Of a stretch of 64,000 bases of DNA, positions 35,701-44,725 are shown piece by piece; the first letter of the stretch is position 1, and each line of letters starts with the position of its first letter. The stretch comes from Niabella drilacis (GTDB taxonomy: Bacteria; Bacteroidota; Bacteroidia; Chitinophagales; Chitinophagaceae): positions 64,451 through 128,450 of the forward strand of contig NZ_FMZO01000012.1 of the NCBI RefSeq assembly GCF_900101395.1. The letters run 5' to 3'. Under the pieces are notes generated by a model. It saw only the letters and a list, made by a program, of their open reading frames with translations. It was not told the origin of the DNA and did not search any database. Both the position numbers and the translations under genes were made by a program.

Positions 35701-36314
35701 TTTATGGCCATCACCTGCTGTCCGGCTACGCTAACTTCAAGGGTCGTATACCCTACATAGGATATCACCAGTACGGCTTCTTTCTCCACGTCTCTTAACT
35801 GGAATCTTCCATCCCTGCCGGTTGTCGTCATCCGGGCGGTGTTCTTAACCGCTACCGTGGCGCCATAGAGCGGGGCCTGGGTCTCTTCATCGGTGACCAC
35901 ACCGGTCACCATAATATTGTCCGGCAGGGTTATTCCCGCTTTTGTCTCCGGCAAAGGCGCTCTTTTTTTCAAAACGATCATATTATCAATCAGCTCATAG
36001 GACAGGTCTGTCCGGCTAAAGAACACATCAAGTGCTTCCTTTAACGGCACGTTCTTCAGGGATACCGGCGAACGGAAATTCCTGTTAATAACCGCATCCC
36101 GGTACACAAATTCCACATTGGCTTTCTGCTCAATGATTTTCAAAAACTCCTTAATTGAAACCTGATCCTTTTCGATCGAGATCTTTTGCGCATTTACAGC
36201 GGCAAACAGCTGCAGGGAACCAAACAACATCAATGCAATTGTCATTTTCATAATCAGAACCATTTTCAGCAACAAATGCCGGGCGGCACGATTGCTATAA
36301 GCAAGCATTTTCAT
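32760..36314 (-). CDS. SusC/RagA TonB-dependent outer-membrane transporter
   Basis: The product has 1184 residues. A long signal region is followed by an STN (secretin/TonB short N-terminal) domain (about 45-115), a carboxypeptidase-like Ig domain (VTGVVTDEETQAPLYGATVAV), a plug with the RGANSL and YGSRGANGVIIVTTR motifs, and a 22-strand barrel ending in GVTINF. The STN domain marks transporters that signal to a FecR anti-sigma factor, and fecR/sigma genes lie just upstream. It imports oligosaccharides with the SusD protein. No frameshift is seen. Confidence 0.96.
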   Translation of the reverse strand: MKMLAYSNRAARHLLLKMVLIMKMTIALMLFGSLQLFAAVNAQKISIEKDQVSIKEFLKIIEQKANVEFVYRDAVINRNFRSPVSLKNVPLKEALDVFFSRTDLSYELIDNMIVLKKRAPLPETKAGITLPDNIMVTGVVTDEETQAPLYGATVAVKNTARMTTTGRDGRFQLRDVEKEAVLVISYVGYTTLEVSVAGQQVMAIKLKGAERKMEDLVVIGYGTVKKRDLTGAVAGIKENVLQETKGSSFLNSMQGRVAGLQITTGSGEPGTGSKVLIRGANSLAGSSTPLFVIDGVQVNESEAPIASSRFGKSAQRNPLNSINPADIVSIDVLKDASATAIYGSRGANGVIIVTTRQGKTGEPVISYDGNVGIAYRSKTIEMLNGDEWLDYRKDWTLMPDRKRYEFGYFTDWLFFLNAGERDLSKLEPRDVYALPEYNWQDEMYRTAISTAHNLSVTGGTNYTKYSASLGYNKEQGILEKNDYSRYNMRLKMDHSKNRFRFSLGLSSSYSQYNGAAQSGDGYNNMGILQTALISKPLVFSNPLAVQTQGGWKMPTANLEHVDKTTASPNVSANTTLSYRILNGLYLASTISGTIVPSKTAEFYGKETPWGYYLKGRAAISNASWMGWSNTNSLSYNVAFKNKTKLDVLTAFELNGSRYENNVIVKSNFDDETTGIYDLDKGVIIQQASSGAGLMKAASYLGRVNYSIFNRYLLTASIRADGSDRFGTANRWGYFPSAALAWIASDEPFLKNWKNLESLKFRLSYGMTGNSNIPEFRYLTRMGNAFYGDQLGLIPASMPNPELKWETTTQYNLGMDLSVFGGVVGVTVDLYDKRTTDMLYEAIIPSQSGFKTQWQNLGKINNKGIELSLNTRNISRSRFEWNSSLTFSSNRNRVVDIGNGLKVAPIGANSWSSSYIKINDVGRIMVGQPIGIMYGYRMDGIYQMEDFDGWVDKMGVRAPNDPDIPWQERDWVLKKGIVDPGNLGKARPGTMKFKNLDGSADNKITEADKTIIGRSDPKMYGGIGNNFKYKNVEFGFFFVYALGGKIFNSTKFELEGGFPGEYYNITRDFWNNRWTPDNPTNTRPAYSDPGYYNSLAALPSDYYVEDATFLRLQNVHLSYTISPTLAKKLGVNSCKFYYVADNLFTVTSYSGYTPEVDSGSPLLTGFDIIGYPRATSHKVGVTINF

Positions 36315-36450
36315 ACATTTGACACATGGGTTTGTTAAAATAATAATTATCGGCTTCGAGATTATAGCAAACGAATCCTACTGCCGGGGGTGTTGGCCCA
36401 CCTCCGGCTCATTCATTGCAAACAATCTTTTATTTTATACGCTGTTTAAA

Positions 36451-37620
36451 CTATTTCTTTCCTTTTATTACAACAATCCTGTTCCCTTCTAAAAGGAAAT
36501 GCACTTCCTCCGTTTGCTCCAGTGCATTCAGTATGACATTGGCATTCTTTTTCCTGGATATGGATCCCGAGAAACCGTATTCAGGCACCGGCCCCCGGTA
36601 TGTTATTGCTACGTTATACCACCTGCTGATACATTCCATAATATGCTGTATCCGTTCATTGGAAAACCGGTAGCGGCCTTCTTTCCAGGCCAGCACCTCG
36701 CTCAGATCCGGCTGGTCGATCACTTCCCTGTTACTTTGCTGATCATACCAGTACCGCTGTCCTGGTTTTATAAACCTCTGCTTTGCATCCCGATCAACCC
36801 TTACCGATCCGGAGATCAGCGTAGTCTTAACCTGTTCCGGGTGATACGCCTGTATATTAAAAGAAGTACCCAGTACCGTTACATCCAACGCGCCGGTCTT
36901 CACTACAAATGGTTGCCGGCTATTGTGCACTACTTCAAAATACCCCTCGCCTTTAAGCTCCACGATCCTTTGCCCTCCTTCAAAATGATCCGGGAATTTC
37001 AGCTCCGAAGCAGCATTGAGCCATACCTTGCTGCCATCGGGCAATTGCATCCGGAAGAATCCCCCGGGCGGAACATGAAGGGTATTACAGGCCGCGGTAC
37101 AGCCTGCATTACCGGTGTTATAAACAAGTATACTATCCTTCAAACGGGCCAGCAGCCGGCCCTCCCTCGAGCGCACCGTATCCGCCTGCCCTTCCAGCGC
37201 AACGGATTCTCCGCCCGGTAAGGTCAGATAAGCTGTTCCCCCTGCCGGCCGGATATCCGGCGCTTTTACCATGGGCAGGCCCTGCTCTTTTGAAGGAGTA
37301 ACACCCGCATTTTCCCAGAGCAGTGCAGCACCGGCAATCAGCAATAGCATTGCGGCAACTCCGGACAGCCAGCGCAGGACCAGGGTCCTCCTTCCTGTTT
37401 TCCCCGGTTCCTTTTTTTGAACACCGGCCGCGGCTATCTCCTGTAGTATCCTGCTATATAACCGGTCCCCGATCTCCTGCGCCGGAAGCTGCAGCGGCTC
37501 ACCCGATTCCACTACCCGGGAAAACCACGCTTCCACAAGCAGCTTTTCCTCTTCGCTACAGGTACCGTTAAGATAACGTTTCAATATGGACGAGGCAATT
37601 TCAGGATTCATGATCTGCAT
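36451..37620 (-). CDS. FecR-family anti-sigma factor
   Basis: The product has 389 residues (a second Met, MNPEI at 37611, is also possible). The N-terminal cytoplasmic part has a sigma-binding region (ILKRYLNGTCSEEEKLLVEAWF). One membrane helix lies near 80-100. The FecR domain has LPDGSKVWLNAASELKFPDHF and RIVELKGEGYFEVVH, and a secretin/STN-like C-terminal domain includes YGFSGSISRKKNANVIL. It senses the state of the SusC STN domain and controls the sigma factor 69 bases upstream. Confidence 0.95.
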   Translation of the reverse strand: MQIMNPEIASSILKRYLNGTCSEEEKLLVEAWFSRVVESGEPLQLPAQEIGDRLYSRILQEIAAAGVQKKEPGKTGRRTLVLRWLSGVAAMLLLIAGAALLWENAGVTPSKEQGLPMVKAPDIRPAGGTAYLTLPGGESVALEGQADTVRSREGRLLARLKDSILVYNTGNAGCTAACNTLHVPPGGFFRMQLPDGSKVWLNAASELKFPDHFEGGQRIVELKGEGYFEVVHNSRQPFVVKTGALDVTVLGTSFNIQAYHPEQVKTTLISGSVRVDRDAKQRFIKPGQRYWYDQQSNREVIDQPDLSEVLAWKEGRYRFSNERIQHIMECISRWYNVAITYRGPVPEYGFSGSISRKKNANVILNALEQTEEVHFLLEGNRIVVIKGKK

Positions 37621-37689
37621 TCATATATATAGTCAGGTAAAGGACAGCCAGGGGGTAAATAAAATGATTATTTTTTTTGCCGTCCATTG

Positions 37690-38289
37690 TTATAATACCC
37701 GGCAACACTCCCATAACACCCACAGGGGAATGGCACTACAGGCAAGCGCCTCCTTTATTAGTTTCAGCGCATGCTGGATATGCTTTTTCACCGTTTCCGC
37801 CGAAATGTTCAGCAACTCGGCAATCTCCTTATGACTGAGTTGCTGCTGGCGGCTCAGCTGGTACACCTCCTGCATTTTTGGAGGCATTGCATCTACCGTT
37901 TTGCCAATCAATACGTTCATTTCCTTTAAACGCAGTGTTAGTTCAGGAGTAAGATGCGCCGATTGAACAGCTGTATCTGCAAACAGGGCAAGAAAATTTC
38001 TTTGGGTAATATGCTTTTCTATGTAATTAATAGCTTTGTACCGGACACTGGTCTCCAGGTAGGCAGCAAGTGAGCCCCTGAGGCGGATCTCCCTGCGCCG
38101 GTTCCACAGGGAAAGAAATACTTCCTGCAGGATATCCTCCGCATCCTGCTGCTCACCAATAGCTCTGAACGCGGTCGTGTATAATTTTTTCCAATAGCGG
38201 TCATAGATGAGCGCAAATGCCTCCTTATTATCCTGAGCGATCAGCTCGATCAGCACGTCGTCCGGGTATGTCTTTTCTCTTAAAAGCAT
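37690..38289 (-). CDS. ECF sigma-70 factor (SusCD-linked)
   Basis: The product has 199 residues. Region 2 is FALIYDRYWKKLYTTAFRAIGEQQDAEDILQEVFLSLW; region 4 is SRQQQLSHKEIAELLNISAETVKKHIQHAL. The C-terminus ends in a hydrophobic tail. It is the first gene of the cluster and should drive susC transcription after FecR-mediated release. A short linker separates regions 2 and 4, as in other ECF factors of this phylum. Confidence 0.95.
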   Translation of the reverse strand: MLLREKTYPDDVLIELIAQDNKEAFALIYDRYWKKLYTTAFRAIGEQQDAEDILQEVFLSLWNRRREIRLRGSLAAYLETSVRYKAINYIEKHITQRNFLALFADTAVQSAHLTPELTLRLKEMNVLIGKTVDAMPPKMQEVYQLSRQQQLSHKEIAELLNISAETVKKHIQHALKLIKEALACSAIPLWVLWECCRVL

Positions 38290-38457
38290 TTAGCAGCCAA
38301 AGTAAGCGATAAAGGTACGGGATTCCGGATACAATTTTTTTGTCCCTACGGTACCGGGTGCATTACCTTTTTATCATACGCGGCTTTAGGGTTTAGTTTC
38401 AGCCGCCGGGAGCGCCAGGTTAAGGATCGCTGCCCCGCTGGTTATTGACATACATCG

Positions 38458-40335
38458 TTATTGCGCTCTTTTTTCCAGCGCCTCGCGCGGGGCTATCAGC
38501 AATTGCCCGATGGCGGTACCTTTTTTAAAGGACCGGGCCCTCAGCTGGTAGCAGCCCCTGGGAACCAGGATAGGCGTGCCCGTGTAGCGGGCAGCTGTGG
38601 TATCCGGGTTGGTATTGTCCAGCGTATAATAAATATCCAGGTTATCAATGTCTGTACCCAGTGAAACCAGGAGCTGTTTTCCAGCATCATGCTTTGCCGT
38701 TGCCAGTATATCAAAAGCGGCCCGGGAGTAGTGCACCCCTTCAGCATCCAGCACTTTAAACTGGGGCTCCAGTTTCTCCTGGAAACGGCTCCAGTTTTGT
38801 TTATCCTTTGGCGACCAGAATACTTCGGCCAAAGCCAGCGACCGGGGCCAGGTCATGTATTCTGCATGCCGCCCGCCGGGCACCGATTCTGTCCACAGGT
38901 TGCCTTGTCCTCCCAGCACCAGAGCTCCGTTTACCCCTTGCGGAACAGGGTCCCACTGGTAGCTCGTTTTTAGCCGCAGCATGCTGTAGGTATCCGGCTC
39001 CAGCAGCGGATCTCCCTGGTAAAGATCCAGGTATACATTGTTATTAGGCGTAAGGATCACCTGGTGCCCCTGTTTGGCAGCCTCAATACCGCCCTGTATG
39101 CCGCGCCAGCTCATTACAGTAGCATCCGGGGCAAGCCCGCCTTCCAGGATCTCATCCCAGCCTATCAGTTTTTTGCCTTTTTTCTTCAGGATCTTTTCCA
39201 CCCGTTTTATAAAATAGCTCTGCAGTTCGTGCTCCGTTTTTATTCCCTGTTGCTTCATGAAATCCTGCACTACGGCCGAACGTTGCCAGAATAATTTGGT
39301 ACACTCATCGCCTCCGATGTGTATATAGGTGCCGGGGAACAGGGCGGCCACTTCTGTAAAGACCTTGTCCAGGAAGCCATATACCCGCTCATCCGCCGGG
39401 TTTAAGGTGTTATCTTCAATATTATAAAATTTACTACCGGGGTTTACGGCATATAGATAACCAGTTGCCGACAAATAAGGATATGCCGCAATGGCAGCCA
39501 GCGAATGCCCGGGCACATCAATTTCCGGTACAATGGTGATATGCCTTTCAGCAGCATAGGCAATGATCTCCTTTATATCTTCCTGGGTATAATATCCCCC
39601 ATAGGTAGGTTTTTCACCCGGCTGCGGCGGATCATAGGACCACCACTGGCCTGTCCGGGGCACCCGCCAGGCGCCGATCTCCGTTAAACGGGGCAATGAT
39701 TTTATTTCGATACGCCAGCCCTGGTCATCTGTTAAATGCCAGTGAAAAATATTGAATTTATAGCGGGCCATGTCATCAATATATTTTTTTACAAACTCCT
39801 TCGGGAAAAAATGCCGGCTTACATCCAGCATCAGTCCCCGCCACCGGAACCGGGGATAGTCTGTAATTTCCAGTACCGGCAGCTGGCGGCGATGCTGTGT
39901 CTCCAATGCCGATGGAAGCTGAAGCAGCTGCCCGATGGTTTGTAACCCGTAAAACAAGCCGGCTGCTTTGCGTGCTTTAAGCATTACACCATGTTCCGTA
40001 ATGGAGAGCTGGTATCCTTCATCATGATCCGGCGTTGTAAGCGCCGGGTCCAATACCAGCCGGATGGCCTGTTGCCCGCCGGCAGCGTCCTTCTTTACCG
40101 GAAGGCTCAGCCCCGTTATTTCCCGGAGCCATTCCGGAGCATAGCGGTCCAGACCGGTACCTGGCGAAACTGTTAAAGAAGTTTGAGCATCCAATACGAA
40201 CGTTCCCCTGCCCAGAACCATGGACACCGGTTCGGGTACAATGGCTGGTTTTATTTGTGCTACAGCCTTAGCACAGGACCCCATCCATAATAAAGCCAGC
40301 AAGCAAAAGCCGGTTACAGCAGCATTCTTTTTCAT
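38458..40335 (-). CDS. GH20 beta-N-acetylhexosaminidase, lipoprotein
   Basis: The product has 625 residues with a lipobox (MGSC). The N-terminal GH20b domain (PEPVSMVLGRGTF) is followed by the catalytic barrel: RFRWRGLMLDVSRHFF, FHWHLTDDQGWRIEIK and the catalytic Asp-Glu pair in HIGGDECTK (about residue 343). The C-terminal FN3-like chitobiase region reads IYYTLDNTNPDTT. The enzyme removes terminal GlcNAc or GalNAc by substrate-assisted catalysis. It lies upstream of the sigma factor with its own spacing of 168 bases and is probably separately transcribed. Confidence 0.93.
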   Translation of the reverse strand: MKKNAAVTGFCLLALLWMGSCAKAVAQIKPAIVPEPVSMVLGRGTFVLDAQTSLTVSPGTGLDRYAPEWLREITGLSLPVKKDAAGGQQAIRLVLDPALTTPDHDEGYQLSITEHGVMLKARKAAGLFYGLQTIGQLLQLPSALETQHRRQLPVLEITDYPRFRWRGLMLDVSRHFFPKEFVKKYIDDMARYKFNIFHWHLTDDQGWRIEIKSLPRLTEIGAWRVPRTGQWWSYDPPQPGEKPTYGGYYTQEDIKEIIAYAAERHITIVPEIDVPGHSLAAIAAYPYLSATGYLYAVNPGSKFYNIEDNTLNPADERVYGFLDKVFTEVAALFPGTYIHIGGDECTKLFWQRSAVVQDFMKQQGIKTEHELQSYFIKRVEKILKKKGKKLIGWDEILEGGLAPDATVMSWRGIQGGIEAAKQGHQVILTPNNNVYLDLYQGDPLLEPDTYSMLRLKTSYQWDPVPQGVNGALVLGGQGNLWTESVPGGRHAEYMTWPRSLALAEVFWSPKDKQNWSRFQEKLEPQFKVLDAEGVHYSRAAFDILATAKHDAGKQLLVSLGTDIDNLDIYYTLDNTNPDTTAARYTGTPILVPRGCYQLRARSFKKGTAIGQLLIAPREALEKRAQ

Positions 40336-40867
40336 ATATAAAATCTCCGTTCTGAATTGAAGTTATCAAAGGTACATACTTTAGCTTTCAGACGATAGAC
40401 TATACCTGCTCCGGGTTTCAGGTTGTAAGTCATTCATACCCGGGAAAAACAAGGGCTATCAATAAAAGACTCCTTTTTATCGGGCGGCTGATTTTTTCCC
40501 AGTTTTCAAACCCGGGCAAATGCATCTGGTTGCCGCTTTGATCCGCACCGGTTCACCATAAAAACGATACATCAGCGGCTGGAGCGGGAAGGCGACCTTT
40601 TTAAGCCCGTGCCGGGAAAAGGCATCAACACGCTGCAATGCCTCAAAAAGCTGGAGCGGTAACAAGCCCGTAACCTGCAGGCCGCCCCTTTCGGCTATCT
40701 GCTCCGGCAGCGGGAATTCCTGCAAAAAATGATGCAGGAAAACTCCGGGTGCTGTTTATCTTCCTCAATGGCGATCTCATGATCTTTTATACACTGCAGG
40801 TATGCCCTTCCCCACTTCGGGAAACCCGCTGCACGACATGCAGGGAATAGATCGTATATAGCAGCTG
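40336..40867 (-). pseudogene. 532-base gap with possible decayed gene
   Basis: The minus strand holds two plausible coding stretches in different frames. One encodes GFPKWGRAYLQCIKDHEIAIE near 40740-40830. The other runs from about 40740 to 40477 and encodes LHHFLQEFPLPEQIAERGGL, then LFEALQRVDAFSRHGLKKVAF. A frameshift between them around 40735-40745 would join them. I do not recognise the family and cannot exclude chance. No other feature is seen. Confidence 0.25.
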
Positions 40868-43717
40868 TTACTCTTTTAGCAATGCCGTTATTTTTGTGGC
40901 CGCTACTGCTGTTACAGGATCAAACCTGTTGCTGTCCATATAGCTTAAAAGGCTGTGCAGCAGCTGTCTTGCTTCGGGTCGCTTTTCCGAGCCTGTCAGC
41001 AGGTCAATACCGCTGATGAGTAATTTCCCTTTGCCGATGGTACACTCTGTTATCAACCCCAGCGGCCTTGCCGTTACCCAATCGTCGATCACTCGTACAA
41101 TGGGTTTGAGTCCTTTTGAGATCGAGTCCATGATGATGGCATTGGAGTGGCTCATCGCATCCCACCATTGCCAGTTACTATAATACTGTGTTGGAAATTC
41201 TTTTAAGGCAGGATGCCGCGGATCACAGAGAATACCCAGTGTATGCGGCGGTTGGTTATGCGTCCATGCCGTGTTCCAGAAAATGCTGGAAAAACCAACG
41301 GCTATATTGCCGCCGGCCGCATCTTTCAGTGTGCCCTTTTTCAAACTCAGCAATACCTTGCCCCCGTTTTGCAATACACCTATGGCCGCTGCATCGAGTT
41401 GCTGTGTTATATGCACATCGGCGGGCGCTGCGGGCAATACAGAAGGATATACAAAAATATCCCAGGAGTTCCTGTAGCTGCCAGCGCTTACGGTTACGAT
41501 CAGCCGCGAAGGTGTAAGAACCGATGCCAAAGCCTGCGTAATGGTGCCCAACTGCACCGTGCTGCCTGCAGGGATAGCGGTTGTTTTAAAGTCGCCTTCA
41601 AACAGGATACTTCCCGCTTCACCGGCGATCGTCCATTTGATGCGGCTGCCGTTCAATATGCCCGGGCCGAACTGGGCCAACGCCACCGGTACGTTCAGGG
41701 TTTCATTGTTCCGGTAGATCATTTTAGGGAACCGGGCCAATGGCACTACGGCATTACAGAAACGGCTGTACTCGGCCCCGGTAACATATCCTTTTTCTTC
41801 CCAGAAGGGGTTCAGCACTCCTACAAGAGCCGTTCCCTGGCCGGGAAAATCATGGAGATCCAGCAACTGAAAGCCCGCAAAGCCCGGTGTGCGCAATGCC
41901 GCCTCTATATCGGCTTTGTAGCACAGTGTCTGCAGCTTTCCGGATGCCAGCAGGAAGCTATCTGCCAGGTGCAGCATCCCGTTCTTTGCCAGTTGCTCCC
42001 GGAATATTTCAAAGTTCTTTGCCTTTAATACACCGGTATACTTTTTTATCTCCTTAAGATCGGGATATACACACCACTGGCCGATCTCATGACTTACCGT
42101 AGGCTGTTTCCACGGGGAAATCACCGATGCCCAGTCATAATCGGTCCGTGGCGGCTGACCATTGATGACGCTCTGCAAGCCCTGCCCCCAGCCCTGCACG
42201 CGCGGATCAGGAGTGCTGTTATAGTCGCTTTCGGGCGCCACAGGCCACCCGGCCCCGGTGGTATACAGGCGGCGGGGATCTTTCTGCTGCCAGTATTTTA
42301 CAAAATTGACCAGGTAGTGCTTCATCCCCGGGCCACCGGGCTCATTGCCATATACCATCATCACAAATGAAGGATGATTCCCGTAGCTTTTTACCACGCG
42401 GTTGCTTTCTTCATAGATCCAGGTATCGAGGGGATCGCCGCTCCCGATCCTTGAATCCTGGTTGGCCCAGGAAGAACATTCTACCTGCAGGTAAAAACCC
42501 AGTTCGTCTGCCGCATCGAACGCTGCTTCCGGCGGCGTCCACGAATGAAAACGGATATGGTTCAACCCGAAAGAACGGGCTTTTTTCAGGATCCGCAACC
42601 AGGATGCTTTATCGGTAGGGGGATAACCGGTAAGGGGGAAAATAGCGCACTCCAGTGTGCCCCTTAAAAAAGTGGTGCGCCCGTTAATGGCAAACCGGGT
42701 CCCTTTTACCTCAAACGCGCGCATACCAAAGTTAACGTGGCGGACATCCTTACCCGAGGGCGTGCGCAGCGCCAGTTGCATGGTATAAAGATGGGGAGCG
42801 AACTCGTCCCAAAGCAGGGGCCGCTGCCCCATGGGATAAACCAGTTCCAGCCGGGTGGTATCCCCGCTGACGGTAACCCGTTTTGTAAGCTGCTTCAGTT
42901 TTTCAGCGCCTGCATTTGTAGTTACCGCTAAAGCCTCAAGCGTTACTGCCGTGCTTTTGCCCCCAGCATTGACCAGCACCGTTTTTACGACTACCTCCTT
43001 TTTATCAATATCCGGGAAAAGCTGTATATCGTCTATAAAGACCCGGGGCCTTGCCACCAGTTGCAGGCGCCCGGTCATCCCGTTCCAGTTGCTTTGGGTA
43101 TGATCCGAAATGCTATGCGAGTTCTCCCCTACGTTAAAAGTTTTTACCCGGTTATCTACCCGTATGGTAAGCTGGTGCGTGCCTGGGGTAAGGATCCCGG
43201 ACAATACCCAGCTATGAGGGGTGCCCAAACTGTTTTGCATCCCTGCTTCTTTGCCATCGATCCACACGGTGGTTTCCCAGTGGCTCCGCTCGATAAAGAG
43301 CTCCACTTCTTTTCCGGACCAGGATACCGGGATCGTTACTGTTTTCTGATACCAGGCCGCTCCTTTATAGTATTTTACCGGCTGCAGCCAGAAGGGGATC
43401 TTAATATTGCCCGCAACCCGGTAAGGAGCATATTCCGCTTTTTTAAACCAGGATGAATCCGCGATGCCACCGGTCCAGGGAGTATGCAGGTCTACCTCGT
43501 TGCCCTTTCCGTTCGTGGTCATAGACCCGGGCAGGATGACCTGGTCTCCCAGTTTACGGCTGAACCATTTTCCGGTAATACCCCGGTCGAGCGAATCGAT
43601 GGCAAAACGCCACTTACCGGAAAGATCGATCCTGTTATCATTGTTATGCTGTGCATGGACCATCATTGCAAAGAATAACAGCAGCAGGGAAAAAACATAC
43701 CTAACGTAGCTTCTCAT
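40868..43717 (-). CDS. GH2-family glycoside hydrolase, secreted
   Basis: ATG 43717 (MRSYVRYVFSLLLLFFAMMVHAQ) gives a 949-residue secreted enzyme. It has a GH2 sugar-binding domain (IDLSGKWRFAID...GAAWYQKTVTIP), an immunoglobulin-like domain, and a TIM barrel with VYGNEPGGPG (acid/base Glu near 455) and a second Glu in TVSHEIGQW (near 543). A long C-terminal region follows. The galactosidase/glucuronidase/mannosidase specificity cannot be set from these motifs. An earlier Met at 43786 would place the signal peptide internally. Confidence 0.85.
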   Translation of the reverse strand: MRSYVRYVFSLLLLFFAMMVHAQHNNDNRIDLSGKWRFAIDSLDRGITGKWFSRKLGDQVILPGSMTTNGKGNEVDLHTPWTGGIADSSWFKKAEYAPYRVAGNIKIPFWLQPVKYYKGAAWYQKTVTIPVSWSGKEVELFIERSHWETTVWIDGKEAGMQNSLGTPHSWVLSGILTPGTHQLTIRVDNRVKTFNVGENSHSISDHTQSNWNGMTGRLQLVARPRVFIDDIQLFPDIDKKEVVVKTVLVNAGGKSTAVTLEALAVTTNAGAEKLKQLTKRVTVSGDTTRLELVYPMGQRPLLWDEFAPHLYTMQLALRTPSGKDVRHVNFGMRAFEVKGTRFAINGRTTFLRGTLECAIFPLTGYPPTDKASWLRILKKARSFGLNHIRFHSWTPPEAAFDAADELGFYLQVECSSWANQDSRIGSGDPLDTWIYEESNRVVKSYGNHPSFVMMVYGNEPGGPGMKHYLVNFVKYWQQKDPRRLYTTGAGWPVAPESDYNSTPDPRVQGWGQGLQSVINGQPPRTDYDWASVISPWKQPTVSHEIGQWCVYPDLKEIKKYTGVLKAKNFEIFREQLAKNGMLHLADSFLLASGKLQTLCYKADIEAALRTPGFAGFQLLDLHDFPGQGTALVGVLNPFWEEKGYVTGAEYSRFCNAVVPLARFPKMIYRNNETLNVPVALAQFGPGILNGSRIKWTIAGEAGSILFEGDFKTTAIPAGSTVQLGTITQALASVLTPSRLIVTVSAGSYRNSWDIFVYPSVLPAAPADVHITQQLDAAAIGVLQNGGKVLLSLKKGTLKDAAGGNIAVGFSSIFWNTAWTHNQPPHTLGILCDPRHPALKEFPTQYYSNWQWWDAMSHSNAIIMDSISKGLKPIVRVIDDWVTARPLGLITECTIGKGKLLISGIDLLTGSEKRPEARQLLHSLLSYMDSNRFDPVTAVAATKITALLKE

Positions 43718-43943
43718 AAATATACTTTTTACTTTTTCAAAATTATAGCAGCGGCAACAGATCGTTGTATTGACAAGAACCTGCAATTACACCCTGCTAA
43801 GATGAGGCATCAGCACCGGTTAAAAAATGGAGAAGATCCTGAAAAGAATAGCTTTTATTACGATCCGGCCACGATATTTATGTTCCAGGTTTGAAGTTTA
43901 AGGTTGCACGTCAGATCCGGTTTCATACCTGGTACATTTCACG

Positions 43944-44684
43944 CCCGAATGTTCGCATGCGCGTCAGGCTAATTTTAGGAATTTAGTGGTTAAAGGCCAA
44001 AGCTGCAGCGCAGCGTCGCTCTTATTCGCAACGAACACGGGATGGAACAGCGGTGCAGCGCACCGGTACTATAAGCCTCCCCCGAAAAGATTCCCGCCGC
44101 GCTGCGGCTACGGGTAAGTCCCTGGAAGTTCTGGTTACCATTATTTGCGGCGCGCTGCGCCTGCTATCAAAAGATCTGGTCTTTTTTGGCCTCCAAAGGC
44201 TTATTCATGCTACATTTTATGGCCATAGACCTGTTTTTTATCTTGACGCGCACAGAGCAAACGCATCTGATTTCAGCATTGTTCAGCTCCGGAGGAGCAG
44301 CGTGTTTATAGTAATCTGCTGTTTTATCAACCCGGCTCCTGTAGAAGCCGCGTGTTTGTTGGGCCCGAAATTTTACGCGGCTCCTGCAGGAGCCGGGGTT
44401 TCCCCTTTAGAGCCTGTTTAAATTTTATTGATGGAATTTATTATGAAGCTATTTTGGAGCGAAACAAGGAAAATTTTGCAGGCATAGCAGGCCACTATGG
44501 CGAAAAATTTAACGCAGTTGCAGCCCAAAACAGCCATAATAAAGCCATTGAATGAATTTTAAACAGGCTCTTAATATCCTGCTATAAACACGCGGCACTT
44601 ACAGTGCCTGAAAATGCTCCTGGTGTGCTCTTTTTACCCAATTTAGATGCGTTTGCCCTGTTGACGCGCATGCGAACGTTCGGG
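43944..44684. mobile_element. 741-bp element with 23-bp terminal inverted repeats
   Basis: The left end 43944-43966 (CCCGAATGTTCGCATGCGCG then TCA) and the reverse complement of 44662-44684 match at 22 of 23 bases. Inside are GC-rich hairpins such as GCTCCGGAGGAGC and GGCTCCTGCAGGAGCC, a repeat unit shared with 48018-48182, and a nested 161-bp element. No transposase-length ORF is present, so it would be non-autonomous. The flanks 43718-43943 and 44685-44725 show nothing else. Confidence 0.6.
44410..44570. mobile_element. 161-bp MITE-like element, TTA target duplication
   Basis: The ends begin GAGCCTGTTTAAA on both strands and stay alike for about 35 bases (TTATTATG on each side). TTA flanks both ends (44407-44409 and 44571-44573), the 3-bp TNA duplication made by some IS5-group elements. 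The related unit at 48018-48182 has no insertion at the matching point (CCCCTTCAATATC). Confidence 0.65.
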
Positions 44685-44725
44685 ATTCAAATTATTTGAA
44701 TTACATTGCGATGAATAATTGTCTT

